64,000 nucleotides of DNA from Psychrobacillus sp. OK032 (GTDB lineage Bacteria; Bacillota; Bacilli; Bacillales_A; Planococcaceae). Shown piece by piece: positions 7,972-17,851 of this stretch (its first letter is position 1; each line of letters begins with the position of its first letter). A model generated the notes under the pieces. It did not search any database and was not told the origin of the DNA. It worked only from the letters and a program-made list of their open reading frames with translations. The translations under genes and the position numbers were made by a program. The stretch lies in assembly GCF_900111345.1 (NCBI RefSeq), contig NZ_FOGY01000003.1, positions 62,001 to 126,000 on the forward strand. Direction: 5' to 3'.

Positions 7972-8641
7972 TTATTTTTTTTCAGTTTCTTCTTTTAGAT
8001 AGACGTTTAGCTTTTCTATATCAGCATGAAAGATTCGATCTTCAGTGATAGATGGGATAAATTCTCTTATTTCCTGCCACTTTTTCAGGAGGGAAGGTGA
8101 CATGAGGGTAACTCCTCGATATTCTGCTCCTTGCGTTGCACATAAAGCTTCAATCGCAAGTACCCTGCGTGAGTTTTAAATAATTTGTGCGGCATGTCTA
8201 GCACCGATTGTCCCCATGCTGACGTGGTCTTCTTGGTTTGCAGAGGAAGGGATAGAGTCAACAGAGGCAGGATGGGCAAGTGTTTTATTTTCCGACACTA
8301 GCTTGCTGCAGCGTATTGTAAAATCATTGCGCCTGATTGAAGCCCAGTTTGCGGGCTTAAAAAAGGCGGTAGTCCTTCGTTCAATTGAGGGTTTACCAGT
8401 CTTTCAATTCTTCTTTTAGAAACGTTTGCAAGCTCTGCAATCCCAATTTTCAAGAAATCCATTACAAAAGCAATCGGTTGACCGTGGAAGTTTCCGCCTG
8501 AAATAACGGCTTCTCCATTCTCAACTATTAAAGGATTATCTGTTGCAGCATTCATCCCAATTTCTAGTTTTTCTTTTACATAGTCTAATACTTGCCAACT
8601 AGCTCCATTGCTAATAGACTGTTTCGTTAGTGCTAAAAAAT
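7972..8641 (-). pseudogene. hutH: hutH (histidine ammonia-lyase) remnant, C-terminal half
   Basis: Histidine ammonia-lyase converts histidine to urocanate. Only the C-terminal half survives: NAATDNPLI and GGNFHGQP motifs around 8480-8560, then AAS before a frameshift near 8298. The continuing frame reads [16 protein letters not shown], then an in-frame TAA after GARHAAQII, and finally LAIEALCATQGAEYRG down to the natural stop at 7972. The N-terminal half with the MIO-forming Ala-Ser-Gly is absent. No other hut gene is nearby. It cannot encode an active enzyme. Confidence 0.9.
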
Positions 8642-8715
8642 ATAATTTTCAGACTCCTTGTAACTCTTCATTTAACAAACCGTCTGTTTATATATAGACA
8701 AGGGGGTAAGTAAAA

Positions 8716-9597
8716 ATGAAAAAAATGTTTTTCTATTTTCTATTCCTCATACTTTTGGGTTTCCTCGTAGCTTGTAGTGCGGATGAAGAAAAATTGAGTG
8801 TATCTGAAATGGACAGAGCAAGTGATTCCGTCAGCTATGTAGAGAAAGAAGAAAGTGCAAAGGCGGAAGTAGAAGATAAAAGTGAAGAGCAACCTTCTGA
8901 GGCGATTGATGGACGTATGATTATTCATAATGCTATCATCCGAACGAATGTAAAAGAACTTGCAAAAGCGCAAAGTAATATCGAGCATAAGGTGAAGGAA
9001 TATGGTGGCTACATTGTCGAATCGAATGTATACAAGGAAGATGATCAGACGAGTAATGGTCATATGATTGTACGAATACCAGAAAAGTATTTCGATACCT
9101 TTTTGTACGATGCAGAAGGCGAAGCGTCAAAAGTATTAGAGCGCAATGTTACTGGTCAAGACGTTACAGAGCAATATGTGGATTTAACGTCCCGGTTAAA
9201 ATCAAAAAGAGTGGTGGAAGAACGTTTACTCACTTTTATGAAAGGAGCGGAGAAAACAGAGGATTTATTGAAAATTTCTTCTGATTTAGCTTCAGTACAG
9301 GAAGAGATTGAAGTGATTGTCGGTAAGATGAAATATCTTGAAAATCAGTCTTCCTTTTCAACAATAGAACTGGTGATGATTGAAAATCGAGTGATTATTC
9401 CCGGCATAGAAAATAATGATTTAAACACTTGGGAAAAGACGAAGAAACAGTTAGTTACAAGTACGAATGCTTTACTTGCTGCTGGCTCTGCTATAGTAGT
9501 ATTTTTCATTGGTAATCTACCGGTCTTTCTAATATTAGGTGTAATTGCGTTTGCAGTGTTTTGGATTATCAAGAGAAGGAGACTTGAAAAAAGATAG
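8716..9597 (+). CDS. DUF4349 lipoprotein with C-terminal membrane anchor
   Basis: A 293-residue protein. Signal peptide with lipobox FLVAC (Cys20), then an acidic linker to about residue 65. Next comes the DUF4349 domain: IIHNAIIRTNVKELAKAQ, YGGYIVES and the VRIPEKYFDTFL region, plus coiled-coil segments (KISSDLASVQEEIEV, about 195-210). The C-terminus has a Trp-containing hydrophobic hairpin and a basic end (KRRRLEKR). Extracytoplasmic; function of the family is unknown. GGGGG lies 7 nt before the ATG and a terminator follows at once, so it is monocistronic. Confidence 0.85.
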   Translation: MKKMFFYFLFLILLGFLVACSADEEKLSVSEMDRASDSVSYVEKEESAKAEVEDKSEEQPSEAIDGRMIIHNAIIRTNVKELAKAQSNIEHKVKEYGGYIVESNVYKEDDQTSNGHMIVRIPEKYFDTFLYDAEGEASKVLERNVTGQDVTEQYVDLTSRLKSKRVVEERLLTFMKGAEKTEDLLKISSDLASVQEEIEVIVGKMKYLENQSSFSTIELVMIENRVIIPGIENNDLNTWEKTKKQLVTSTNALLAAGSAIVVFFIGNLPVFLILGVIAFAVFWIIKRRRLEKR

Positions 9598-9610
9598 TAG
9601 AAATATGTAA

Positions 9611-9640
9611 AAGCCAACTTTAGCAGCGAAGTTGGCTTTT
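9611..9640 (+). terminator. Terminator of DUF4349 gene
   Basis: AAGCCAACTT pairs with AAGTTGGCTT, followed by TTTC. Confidence 0.9.
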
Positions 9641-9930
9641 CATTTGCTGTAGTAATTCCTTTGTCTTAGCTTTACTCGATTTGGCAATTGACATAATGGT
9701 TGAACCGATTATATCTACGTCCGAGGAGTTCCGTGGCGGTGATTACAAACTGAACACTAGGTTTTTCCTACTTCTAATCATACTAGGAGGAAAGGGAGAT
9801 TATGAATAGATAATCCAATCTAACTTTATAGAAATAAGCTAATTTCGTAGAGTGATTTTTTCTGTATAGATAACTTTACTACATGAAAAGACCTGTCTAT
9901 TTCTATAAAGATTTTTTCATTAATTCATGC
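9641..9930. other. 290-nt gap, possible gene remnant
   Basis: No intact gene. On the minus strand 9645-9720 reads as an open segment (VDIIGSTIMSIAKSSKAKTK) with no start or ribosome site; it could be a gene relic, but I cannot identify it. Confidence 0.3.
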
Positions 9931-10620
9931 TCATTTTTGGATTATACGTTTTCTGAAAATCAACCAAACAATAAGGAAGAGAAGAAATGCGACTACTTCC
10001 ATTGATAATATATACCAAGGATACGGACCTAATAAATCTAGGAGACTACCATTAATAGGTTTCATCCTTAAAAACATATAGTTTCCCTGAACAAGAATAT
10101 TAACAGCGAAAATGAAAGGAAATAACACATTTAAGGTGATCATCGTCTGGATGATCCCTTTAAAAGTCGGTCGATACTCCTTTACCCATAGAATATAAAA
10201 GGCTGTTAAAATAATACCGATGTGCACATAAAAAAATTGAAAGAACTTGAAATCAGGAAAGTTTACTATGATAGAAGGGGTGAGTACAGCTTGAAGAGCT
10301 TCTCCCATTCCGGCAAAAAACACAAAGTCATAGAAACGTTTGCTTCCAGTCCATAAGAGGATTATGGAACAAAATAACGTAAAACTGCATAGGTGAAGTG
10401 GTAAAGACTCGCTTAAACTCCATTTCCTCTCCTGTACTAATACAAGATGGTAGGAAATTTCCATAGCAAATAAAGAAACAGCAAAAATACGTTCGAAAAG
10501 ATGCGAATTGTTAAAAGAAGGAACTAATACCTTTTTCAAAAGAAATAAGACCAATAAACAAATGAAAAGCATAGTAATCGCAACTAAATGTTCAGGTGAA
10601 AATAAGACGAACGCGTTCAT
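9931..10620 (-). CDS. YwaF-like (TIGR02206) integral membrane protein
   Basis: About 229 residues with some six to seven membrane segments. The N-terminal MNAFVLFSPEHLV, the ...LPLHLCSFTLF... segment and GPYPWYILSMEVVAFLLFL near the end are characteristic of the TIGR02206/YwaF family. Role unknown. I prefer the ATG at 10620, which has GAAGGA 7 nt upstream; a GTG at 10635 is an alternative. The next minus-strand gene upstream ends 44 nt away, so the two may share a transcript. Confidence 0.8.
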   Translation of the reverse strand: MNAFVLFSPEHLVAITMLFICLLVLFLLKKVLVPSFNNSHLFERIFAVSLFAMEISYHLVLVQERKWSLSESLPLHLCSFTLFCSIILLWTGSKRFYDFVFFAGMGEALQAVLTPSIIVNFPDFKFFQFFYVHIGIILTAFYILWVKEYRPTFKGIIQTMITLNVLFPFIFAVNILVQGNYMFLRMKPINGSLLDLLGPYPWYILSMEVVAFLLFLIVWLIFRKRIIQK

Positions 10621-10663
10621 AGTATTTTCCTTCACATTTTATTCCTCATTTCATCTTTGAATC

Positions 10664-10999
10664 CTATTTATGAATAAAAACATTGGTACTCGTTGGAACT
10701 ATAGAAGAAAGTTCTAGGACGTCGGCATTATGCATCCGAATGCAGCCGTGCGAAACTTCCTTTCCGATGGATGATGGATCATTAGTGCCATGAATGCCAT
10801 AATGCGGCTTGGATAAACCCATCCATAATGCACCAAAAGGTCGCTCCGGGTTAAGCTCCTTATTAATGATGATATAATTTCCTGTTGGCGTAGGAGTCAA
10901 TATTTTACCAACTGCAATTGGATAAGTCTTTAATAATACGCTAGCATTATACAACTTTAATTTTCGTTTGCGAACTGATACATCAATCCAAAGGGTCAT
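10664..10999 (-). CDS. Short L,D-transpeptidase (YkuD domain)
   Basis: A 111-residue protein made only of a YkuD-type L,D-transpeptidase domain. Catalytic motif SHGCIRM with Cys86 and His84, and the partner His70 in HYGIHGT. Such enzymes form 3-3 cross-links or modify peptidoglycan; small versions without a LysM domain occur in Bacillales and some are spore-associated. No signal peptide is visible. The ATG at 10999 has AGGAGAGG 7 nt upstream; 27 further upstream codons look non-coding. Confidence 0.88.
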   Translation of the reverse strand: MTLWIDVSVRKRKLKLYNASVLLKTYPIAVGKILTPTPTGNYIIINKELNPERPFGALWMGLSKPHYGIHGTNDPSSIGKEVSHGCIRMHNADVLELSSIVPTSTNVFIHK

Positions 11000-11180
11000 G
11001 AAATCCTCTCCTGAAAAACGACTTACAATATATATATGAGAGGATAGGTGGTCGTGACAGTTATTAGAGGTGTGTAACAAAACTGGTCCAATGTCCGAAG
11101 TAAAAAAAAGTCCCAGATGTATGTATTGGACAATCTGCTATCGCCATATATTTTTATTAATCAACTAAAGGAGTGAATGA

Positions 11181-11243
11181 ATGGCAAAATCGAATTGTAA
11201 AAAATGTAATAAAACAGGAGCTGGTACTTGTAAATGTAAGTAA
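11181..11243 (+). CDS. Cysteine-rich 20-residue microprotein
   Basis: A tiny open frame with a good AAAGGAG ribosome site 8 nt before ATG and a terminator about 65 nt after its stop. The 20-residue product is basic and has four cysteines at 6, 9, 17 and 19 (CxxC then CxC), a spacing that could bind one zinc or iron ion. I know no family for it. The signals around it look like a real expression unit, but codon evidence is weak at this length. Confidence 0.5.
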   Translation: MAKSNCKKCNKTGAGTCKCK

Positions 11244-11307
11244 AAATGGATATATAATTCAATATCCATATTAAGCTTATATCAACATGAAAAAATTAGT
11301 TAATATC

Positions 11308-11346
11308 AACAAGCCATTCTCTTTACATAGAGAATGGCTTGTTTTA
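11308..11346 (+). terminator. Terminator after microprotein gene
   Basis: A 15-16 bp inverted repeat, AACAAGCCATTCTCT against AGAGAATGGCTTGTT, followed by TTT. Confidence 0.85.
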
Positions 11347-11520
11347 GTGGAAATGACATCAAATTAATGCTATTTTTCAGGAGTTTGTAAAAGGAACATT
11401 AAGCTTTTGTATATTTCATATGTATAAACTTAAATTCCATTGAGAAAGAAGAGAACCTCTTATAATATTAAATAGGTTAAAAGAGCTTGCATTTTTTATA
11501 CCCAGAGAGGGGAATCCATT

Positions 11521-12759
11521 TTGGAGGAAACGTCATCTAGTAGCTTGTTTCGCAATCGATTTTTTCAAGCAATAATTGTATCGGGAATGTTTTTACAAAT
11601 TGGTATATGGGTACGAAATTTTGCAGTTTTACTATTTGTGATGGAACAGACAAACGGAGACCCATTTGCAGTTTCCATGATCTCCGTAGCAGAATTTGCT
11701 CCTATATTTATTTTTTCGTTTATAGGAGGGACGTTCGCGGATCGTTGGCGACCAAAAAGAACAATGGTTTGGTGTGATATTTTAAGTGCAATTTCGGTAT
11801 TTGCAGTACTCGTAACGCTCTTTGTAGGCACTTGGCAAATCGTATTTTTTGCCACATTGATATCTGCGATTTTATCACAATTTTCCCAGCCTTCAGGTAT
11901 GAAGTTGTTTAAAATGCATATGCCTATGGATCAAATTCAAGCAGGTATGTCTGTCTATCAAACAGTTTTTGCAGTATTTATGGTACTTGGACCAATTTTG
12001 GGTACATTTGCATTTCAATCATTTGGAATCCATGTTTCTATTGCGATTACAGGAGCAGCTTTTCTATTATCGGCAGTAGCACTTGCTTTTCTACCTCCTG
12101 ATGGAAAAATGGAAGAGGAAAGTCAAACAACTTCTATTTGGGAAGAAATGAAAAGCGGAGTTAGCTTTGTTTTAGCGAAGACAGAGTTGAAGTTACTTGG
12201 TCTTGCTTTTTTAGCAGCTGGACTTGGTCTAGGATTTATCCAACCACTATCTATTTTTCTTGTAACTGAACAGTTAGAATTACCAAAGGAAAATCTCCAA
12301 TGGTTACTTACGACGAACGGGATAGGGATGATTTTAGGAGGAGCGGTCGTGATGACGCTTTTTAAGGGGGTAGCTCCCCAAAGGTTGCTCGTTTTTGGTA
12401 TGCTTGTAAATAGCATTGGACTTGCTGTTATGGGGTTATCCACCAATTTATGGCTTACACTTATCGCAGAGTTTTTTAATGGACTTATGCTACCATTTAT
12501 ACAAATTGGTATTAATACAATGATTTTACAAAGAACGGAAAGTACTTTTATTGGCCGAGTGAATGGTATCTTAATGCCATTGTTTACGGGGTCTATGGTA
12601 TTAACAATGAGTCTAGCGGGAATTTTGAAAGAGCAATTCTCTCTAACGGTAATTTTTGAAGGTGCAGCACTGTTATTCTTTATAGGAATGTTGTTCATCA
12701 TGCCATTATACAATCAAAAAGTAACATCGAATCCTGAGGAACTTGCTGCAAAGAATTAA
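11521..12759 (+). CDS. MFS transporter
   Basis: A 412-residue major facilitator with about 12 membrane segments, of the drug/macrolide-efflux-like (MefA/MFS_3) type. The loop 2-3 motif reads GGTFADRWRPKRTM (about residues 69-82). The central loop is acidic (residues 195-215). Start is TTG, with GAGAGGGGAA about 8 nt upstream. It stands alone with its own promoter region and terminator. Substrate unknown; export of an amphipathic toxin is likely from the family. Confidence 0.85.
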   Translation: MEETSSSSLFRNRFFQAIIVSGMFLQIGIWVRNFAVLLFVMEQTNGDPFAVSMISVAEFAPIFIFSFIGGTFADRWRPKRTMVWCDILSAISVFAVLVTLFVGTWQIVFFATLISAILSQFSQPSGMKLFKMHMPMDQIQAGMSVYQTVFAVFMVLGPILGTFAFQSFGIHVSIAITGAAFLLSAVALAFLPPDGKMEEESQTTSIWEEMKSGVSFVLAKTELKLLGLAFLAAGLGLGFIQPLSIFLVTEQLELPKENLQWLLTTNGIGMILGGAVVMTLFKGVAPQRLLVFGMLVNSIGLAVMGLSTNLWLTLIAEFFNGLMLPFIQIGINTMILQRTESTFIGRVNGILMPLFTGSMVLTMSLAGILKEQFSLTVIFEGAALLFFIGMLFIMPLYNQKVTSNPEELAAKN

Positions 12760-12806
12760 TAACTGTTTGTTCAGTTTAATCTTTCGTCGAATAATAAAGT
12801 AAAAGG

Positions 12807-12840
12807 AACATCTCTCGAAAATGTCGAGGGATGTTTTCTT
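12807..12840 (+). terminator. Terminator of MFS gene
   Basis: AACATCTCTCGA against TCGAGGGATGTT, followed by TTCTTTTT. Confidence 0.85.
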
Positions 12841-13126
12841 TTTGGATAAAATACATCGTAACAGCAAGAAGTCCGTGGTGAACAAATTCTTTAAATTTAA
12901 TAACTCCGATAAGCATACGAAGTAGCTCTTCTCGTAAATAACTCGGGCTTGTGAATCGACCACTGTCATAACTTGGTACACAGTTCAGTTGGAATGACGA
13001 TGCATATATCGTATAAAGGGATTAGTTCAACTTTTCACTCGGGCCAAGGAACGTTGAACTAGCCTGAATAGCTTATACAAAATGAGCTATTTCTAAAAGT
13101 ATTATGTATCATAAACTTTATTTTTT
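12841..13126. other. Gap without a clear gene
   Basis: About 290 nt. A minus-strand frame (SGRFTSPSYLREELLRML region, 12850-13010) is open but has no start or ribosome site and no recognised family; it may be a relic. Nothing else is seen apart from the prkA promoter at the end. Confidence 0.3.
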
Positions 13127-13134
13127 CATACTAT
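13127..13134 (+). promoter_or_regulatory. Putative SigE -10 element of prkA
   Basis: CATACTAT resembles the SigE -10 consensus CATACAHT, 33 nt before the prkA start; upstream ATA-containing sequence (TATCATAAA) could serve as -35. In B. subtilis prkA is transcribed by SigE. Confidence 0.4.
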
Positions 13135-13166
13135 GTATAAAATAGAGCCCTGAATGGAGGGAAAAG

Positions 13167-15062
13167 ATGGATATTTTAAGTAAGGTGAAGAGCTACCGCG
13201 AAGAAGAAAATCAATTGAAGTGGGAAGGCACCTTCGAGGAATTTTTAGATATGGTGAAAGAAAGACCAGAAATTGCCCAAACTGCTCATTCACGCGTTTA
13301 TAGCATGATTAAAAGCTCAGGTTTAACAGAAAGAGAAGGGCAAAGAATGTATCATTTTTTTGGTAAAGAAATCTTTGGGCTTGAAACGGCGCTTGAACGA
13401 CTTGTTGAAGAATATTTTCATCCTGCTGCCAAGAGACTAGATGTTCGTAAGCGAATTCTGTTACTTATGGGACCTGTTAGTGGAGGGAAATCTTCCATTG
13501 TGACATTGTTAAAACGTGGACTTGAACAATATTCAAGAACAGATGAAGGCGCTGTCTATGCGATTAAAGGTTGCCCGATGCATGAAGATCCCCTGCATTT
13601 AATTCCACAACATTTACGCGGGGATTTTGCAGAAGAATTTGGAATCCGGATTGAAGGTAGCCTATCTCCACTCAATACAATGCGACTAGAGAAGGAATAC
13701 GGTGGACGTATCGAAAAAGTATTAGTTGAACGAATCTTTTTCTCAGAAGATAAGCGAGTTGGAATCGGAACTTTTACACCTTCTGATCCAAAATCACAAG
13801 ATATTGCAGATTTGACTGGAAGTATTGATTTCTCGACGATTGCTGAATTTGGCTCGGAATCAGATCCAAGAGCGTATCGTTTTGATGGGGAATTGAATAA
13901 AGCAAACCGCGGTATCATGGAATTTCAAGAAATGCTAAAACTGGATGAAAAGTTTCTGTGGCATTTATTATCTTTGACGCAAGAAGGTAATTTCAAAGCA
14001 GGAAGATTCGCATTAATAAGTGCGGATGAGTTAATCGTAGCACATACAAATGAGACGGAGTACCGTTCATTTATTTCCAATAAAAAGAATGAGGCACTGC
14101 ACTCTAGAATTATCGTGATGCCAATTCCATATAACTTGAAAGTTAGCCAGGAAGAACGAATTTATGAAAAAATGATTAAAGAAAGTGATATGACCCACGT
14201 CCATATTGCACCACATGCATTAAGAGCAGCAGCCATTTTCTCGATTTTAACAAGATTGGAAGTTCCTAAAAAGCAAGGCGTCGATATCGTCAAGAAGATG
14301 CGACTGTATGACGGAGAAAGTGTAGAAGGATTTAACGAAATCGATCTAGAGGAACTAAAGAAAGAATCATTAAACGAAGGTATGAACGGGATCGATCCTC
14401 GTTACGTGATCAATCGAATTTCTTCGGCCATCATTCGTAAAGAAATCCCGTCCATCAATGCATTAGATGTATTGCGTGCATTAAAAGAAGGTCTAGATCA
14501 GCATGCCTCTATTTCACAAGAAGACCGAGAAAAATACATGAACTACATTGCAGTTGCTCGAAAAGAGTACGATGAAATCGCGAAAAAAGAAGTGCAAAAA
14601 GCATTTGTCTATTCGTATGAAGAGTCAGCTATTACATTAATGAATAATTATCTCGACAACGTAGAAGCATTTTGTAATAAAAACAAAATGAGAGATCCGT
14701 TAACGGGAGAAGAAATGAACCCAGATGAAAAGCTAATGCGTTCAATAGAAGAGCAAATTGGTATTTCTGAAAATGCGAAAAAAGCATTTAGGGAAGAAAT
14801 TTTAATCCGACTTTCTGCTTACGCACGAAAAGGAAAACGATTTGAATACAACTCCCATGAGCGTTTACGTGAAGCAATTCAAAAGAAACTGTTTGCCGAT
14901 TTAAAAGATGTCGTAAAAATTACTACATCTTCTCAAACTCCGGATGAAACGCATCTGAAGAAAGTAAATGAAGTCATCGCAAGACTTGTGGATGAACATG
15001 GGTATAATACTACATCAGCAAATGAATTACTACGTTACGTTGGTAGTCTGTTAAATAGATAA
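13167..15062 (+). CDS. prkA: PrkA serine protein kinase / AAA+ protein
   Basis: A 631-residue PrkA. The N-terminal AAA+ part has a Walker A-like GPVSGGKSS near residue 106 and the SDPKSQDIADLTGSID block. The C-terminal part (about 400-631) is the PrkA kinase-like domain. Length equals that of B. subtilis PrkA, which is made in the mother cell and is needed for efficient sporulation; it has been reported both as a kinase and as an ATP-dependent protease. It lies directly upstream of yhbH and spoVR, with a terminator between prkA and yhbH. GGAGGG is 9 nt upstream of ATG. Confidence 0.95.
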   Translation: MDILSKVKSYREEENQLKWEGTFEEFLDMVKERPEIAQTAHSRVYSMIKSSGLTEREGQRMYHFFGKEIFGLETALERLVEEYFHPAAKRLDVRKRILLLMGPVSGGKSSIVTLLKRGLEQYSRTDEGAVYAIKGCPMHEDPLHLIPQHLRGDFAEEFGIRIEGSLSPLNTMRLEKEYGGRIEKVLVERIFFSEDKRVGIGTFTPSDPKSQDIADLTGSIDFSTIAEFGSESDPRAYRFDGELNKANRGIMEFQEMLKLDEKFLWHLLSLTQEGNFKAGRFALISADELIVAHTNETEYRSFISNKKNEALHSRIIVMPIPYNLKVSQEERIYEKMIKESDMTHVHIAPHALRAAAIFSILTRLEVPKKQGVDIVKKMRLYDGESVEGFNEIDLEELKKESLNEGMNGIDPRYVINRISSAIIRKEIPSINALDVLRALKEGLDQHASISQEDREKYMNYIAVARKEYDEIAKKEVQKAFVYSYEESAITLMNNYLDNVEAFCNKNKMRDPLTGEEMNPDEKLMRSIEEQIGISENAKKAFREEILIRLSAYARKGKRFEYNSHERLREAIQKKLFADLKDVVKITTSSQTPDETHLKKVNEVIARLVDEHGYNTTSANELLRYVGSLLNR

Positions 15063-15068
15063 ATCTTA

Positions 15069-15108
15069 AAAAACAAGACTGATGGAAGCTATTAGTCTTG
15101 TTTTTTTA
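15069..15108 (+). terminator. Terminator between prkA and yhbH
   Basis: AAACAAGACT against AGTCTTGTTT with a run of T. Suggests that yhbH has its own promoter. Confidence 0.85.
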
Positions 15109-15120
15109 TACACATTGGCA

Positions 15121-15146
15121 ATAACTTTGGCACTCTGGCATAAGAT
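15121..15146 (+). promoter_or_regulatory. Putative SigE promoter of yhbH-spoVR
   Basis: ATA (15121-15123), 15 nt, then CATAAGAT (15139-15146) fit a SigE-type promoter 20 nt before the yhbH start. Confidence 0.4.
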
Positions 15147-15165
15147 AAAAAATAGGTAGGTGTTG

Positions 15166-16335
15166 ATGAGAGTGAGTGAAAAAGAAGAAAAACAATTTAT
15201 TATCTCCCAGGAAAACTGGTCTCTCCATCGAAAAGGGTTCCAAGATCAGCAAAGACACATGGATAAAGTAAAAGACGCTATTAGAGATAATTTGCCAGAT
15301 TTAATAAGTGAAGAAAGTATTATTATGTCAAATGGACGAGATGTAATTAAAATACCCATCCGATCTTTGGACGAATATAAAATTCGTTACAACTATGACA
15401 AAACAAAGCATGTTGGTCAAGGGGACGGGGACAGCAAAGTAGGGGATGTAATTGCCAAAGGATCGGGTGAAGGGGAAGACGGTCAAGGGAAAGGAAAACA
15501 AGCTGGAGATCAAGCAGGAAAAGATTATTATGAAGCAGAGGTGACGATTGAAGAATTAGAAAGTGCTCTATTTAAAGAGATGGAGCTGCCTAATTTACAA
15601 CAAAAAGAACAAATGGATATCGTCACTGACAAAGTGGAATTTAATGATATTCGGAAAAAAGGACTCATGGGGAATATCGATAAGAAACGGACGATCATTA
15701 CCGCTATTAAACGGAATGCGATGAAAGGAAAAGCGGAAATCTCACCAATTCACAATGATGATTTGCGTTTCAAAACTTGGGATGAAGTGGTTAAACCGGA
15801 ATCCAAGGCAGTGGTACTTGCGATGATGGATACGAGTGGTTCTATGGGGACTTTTGAAAAATACTGTGCTAGAAGTTTCTTTTTCTGGATGGCAAGATTT
15901 TTACGCACGAAATATGAAACAGTAGAGATTGAGTTTATTGCTCATCATACGGAAGCGAAAGTAGTGCCAGAAGAAGCATTCTTCTCCAAAGGGGAAAGTG
16001 GAGGAACTATTTGTTCATCTGCGTATCTAAAAGCATTAGAGCTTGTAAACGAAAAGTATAATCCTGCTCGTTTTAACATTTACCCGGTTCATTTTTCCGA
16101 TGGTGAAAATATGACAAGTGATAACGAAAAATGCCTTAAACTGGTCAATGAATTAATGGATATTTCTAGCATGTTCGGCTACGGTGAAGTAAATGCACAT
16201 AGTAGGTACTCAACGCTTATGAATACGTATAAAAAAATCGAAAATCCAAAATTCCGTCATTATGTCCTAAAGGAAAATCGTGATGTTTATCAAGCGCTTA
16301 AGAGTTTATTTCGTAAATACGAAGCGTCAGTTTGA
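15166..16335 (+). CDS. yhbH: YhbH sporulation protein (DUF444)
   Basis: A 389-residue DUF444 protein. The C-terminal half has a von Willebrand A-like fold with a MIDAS-type motif DTSGSMG (about residue 223) and [13 protein letters not shown] further on; the middle is a Gly/Lys-rich linker ([19 protein letters not shown] region). YhbH is a SigE-regulon sporulation protein in B. subtilis, and homologues (YeaH in E. coli) act with PrkA/YeaG. The ATG at 15166 has AGGTAGG 5-6 nt upstream; GTG codons nearby are less likely. Followed 19 nt later by spoVR. Confidence 0.93.
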   Translation: MRVSEKEEKQFIISQENWSLHRKGFQDQQRHMDKVKDAIRDNLPDLISEESIIMSNGRDVIKIPIRSLDEYKIRYNYDKTKHVGQGDGDSKVGDVIAKGSGEGEDGQGKGKQAGDQAGKDYYEAEVTIEELESALFKEMELPNLQQKEQMDIVTDKVEFNDIRKKGLMGNIDKKRTIITAIKRNAMKGKAEISPIHNDDLRFKTWDEVVKPESKAVVLAMMDTSGSMGTFEKYCARSFFFWMARFLRTKYETVEIEFIAHHTEAKVVPEEAFFSKGESGGTICSSAYLKALELVNEKYNPARFNIYPVHFSDGENMTSDNEKCLKLVNELMDISSMFGYGEVNAHSRYSTLMNTYKKIENPKFRHYVLKENRDVYQALKSLFRKYEASV

Positions 16336-16354
16336 ACCGGAAGGGGGTCATTAA

Positions 16355-17752
16355 GTGGACACAAAGCTTCACCATGCAATCGCGGAAATAACAGAAATAG
16401 CATCCGGTTTTGGACTAGATTATTTTCCGATGCGATATGAAATTTGCCCAGCCGATATTATTTATACGTTCGGCGCATATGGAATGCCGACTCGTTTTAC
16501 GCATTGGAGTTTTGGAAAGCAATTTCACAAAATGAAAATACAATATGACTTTGGATTGAGCCAAATATACGAGCTCGTTATTAACTCAAATCCTTGTTAC
16601 GCATTTTTACTCGACACAAATAGCCTTATCCAAAACAAGCTAATCATTGCTCATGTACTTGCACATTGCGATTTCTTTAAAAACAATGTTCGTTTTTCCA
16701 ATACAAGAAGAGATATGGTAGAAAGCATGACCGCAACAGCGGAACGTATAGCTGATTATGAAATGACATATGGCAAAGAAGAAGTAGAAACCTTTTTAGA
16801 TGCCATACTGGCGATTCAAGAACATATCGACCCTTCCATCATCCGACCTAAACTGCCTGATTATAACTTGGATGAGGAAGAGGAAGAGATTGTTAGAAAA
16901 ACGCCTTATGATGATTTATGGAATATGGATCAAAAGACGAATGCTAAGCATCTAACTATTCCAAAAAGAAAAAAGTTCCCTCCAAATCCCGAAAAGGATT
17001 TACTGCTATTCATACAAGAATTTAGCCGTGAATTAGAAGACTGGCAACGAGATATTTTAACAATGATGCGGGAAGAAATGCTTTACTTTTGGCCACAACT
17101 GGAGACAAAAATTATGAACGAAGGTTGGGCATCCTATTGGCATCAACGGATTTTAAGAGAAATGGATCTAACGACAGATGAGACAATCGAGTTTGCAAAA
17201 CTAAATGCAAATGTTGTCCAGCCTTCTCCAACGAGTATTAATCCATACTATTTAGGATTAAAAATCTTTGAAGATATTGAAAATAGGTATAATAACCCGA
17301 CAGAAGAAATGAAACGTTTAGGGATAAAGCCTAACTCTGGAAGAGATAAAATATTTGAGGTTAGAGAAATTGAATCAGACATTTCGTTTATCCGAAACTA
17401 TTTAACAAAAGAACTGGTAAAGCAAGAAGATCTTTATTTATTTGAAAAAAAGAAAGGGAATTATGAAATTACCGATAAAGACTATGAAAATGTCAGAGAT
17501 CAATTAGTTTCGATGCGAACCAATGGAAGTTTTCCATATATTGTAGTGGAAGATGGTGACTACGGTAGAAATGGGGAGCTATATTTAAAGCATGGATATG
17601 AAGGAACGGAACTCGATCCTCATTATTTAGAAAATGTACTTCCTTATATTTATCAACTATGGGGAAGAAATGTGTATATGGAAACAGTAGTGGATGATAA
17701 GTCAACTGTCTACGTATACGATGGAAAAAAAGTATCCCGAAAAGCTGTCTAA
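16355..17752 (+). CDS. spoVR: SpoVR family protein
   Basis: A 465-residue SpoVR/YcgB family protein, needed for normal spore cortex formation in B. subtilis. Recognised by the N-terminal block with [27 protein letters not shown], and [16 protein letters not shown] in the middle (about 250-265). Starts with GTG, with GGAAGGGGG 7 nt upstream, and ends at a terminator. The adjacency prkA-yhbH-spoVR mirrors the yeaG-yeaH-ycgB set of enterobacteria. In B. subtilis spoVR is apart, so this may be the ancestral grouping. Confidence 0.95.
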   Translation: MDTKLHHAIAEITEIASGFGLDYFPMRYEICPADIIYTFGAYGMPTRFTHWSFGKQFHKMKIQYDFGLSQIYELVINSNPCYAFLLDTNSLIQNKLIIAHVLAHCDFFKNNVRFSNTRRDMVESMTATAERIADYEMTYGKEEVETFLDAILAIQEHIDPSIIRPKLPDYNLDEEEEEIVRKTPYDDLWNMDQKTNAKHLTIPKRKKFPPNPEKDLLLFIQEFSRELEDWQRDILTMMREEMLYFWPQLETKIMNEGWASYWHQRILREMDLTTDETIEFAKLNANVVQPSPTSINPYYLGLKIFEDIENRYNNPTEEMKRLGIKPNSGRDKIFEVREIESDISFIRNYLTKELVKQEDLYLFEKKKGNYEITDKDYENVRDQLVSMRTNGSFPYIVVEDGDYGRNGELYLKHGYEGTELDPHYLENVLPYIYQLWGRNVYMETVVDDKSTVYVYDGKKVSRKAV

Positions 17753-17765
17753 CTGAATATGTATA

Positions 17766-17806
17766 AAAGACGAGATTCCAATTTATTGGGATTTCGTTTT
17801 TTTTTT
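17766..17806 (+). terminator. Terminator of yhbH-spoVR
   Basis: CGAGATTCCAAT pairs (with G-T pairs) with ATTGGGATTTCG, then ten T. Confidence 0.9.
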
Positions 17807-17851
17807 ACATATTGTTGATGCGTCATAAAAAGTACTGTTAAGTATCGGCTA

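Noticed and set aside
8298-8555. 85-residue independent gene
   Set aside because: It is a fragment of the decayed hutH; no start signals of its own.
12706-12981. 91-codon minus-strand frame
   Set aside because: It overlaps the end of the MFS gene and its terminator; no ribosome site and no family.
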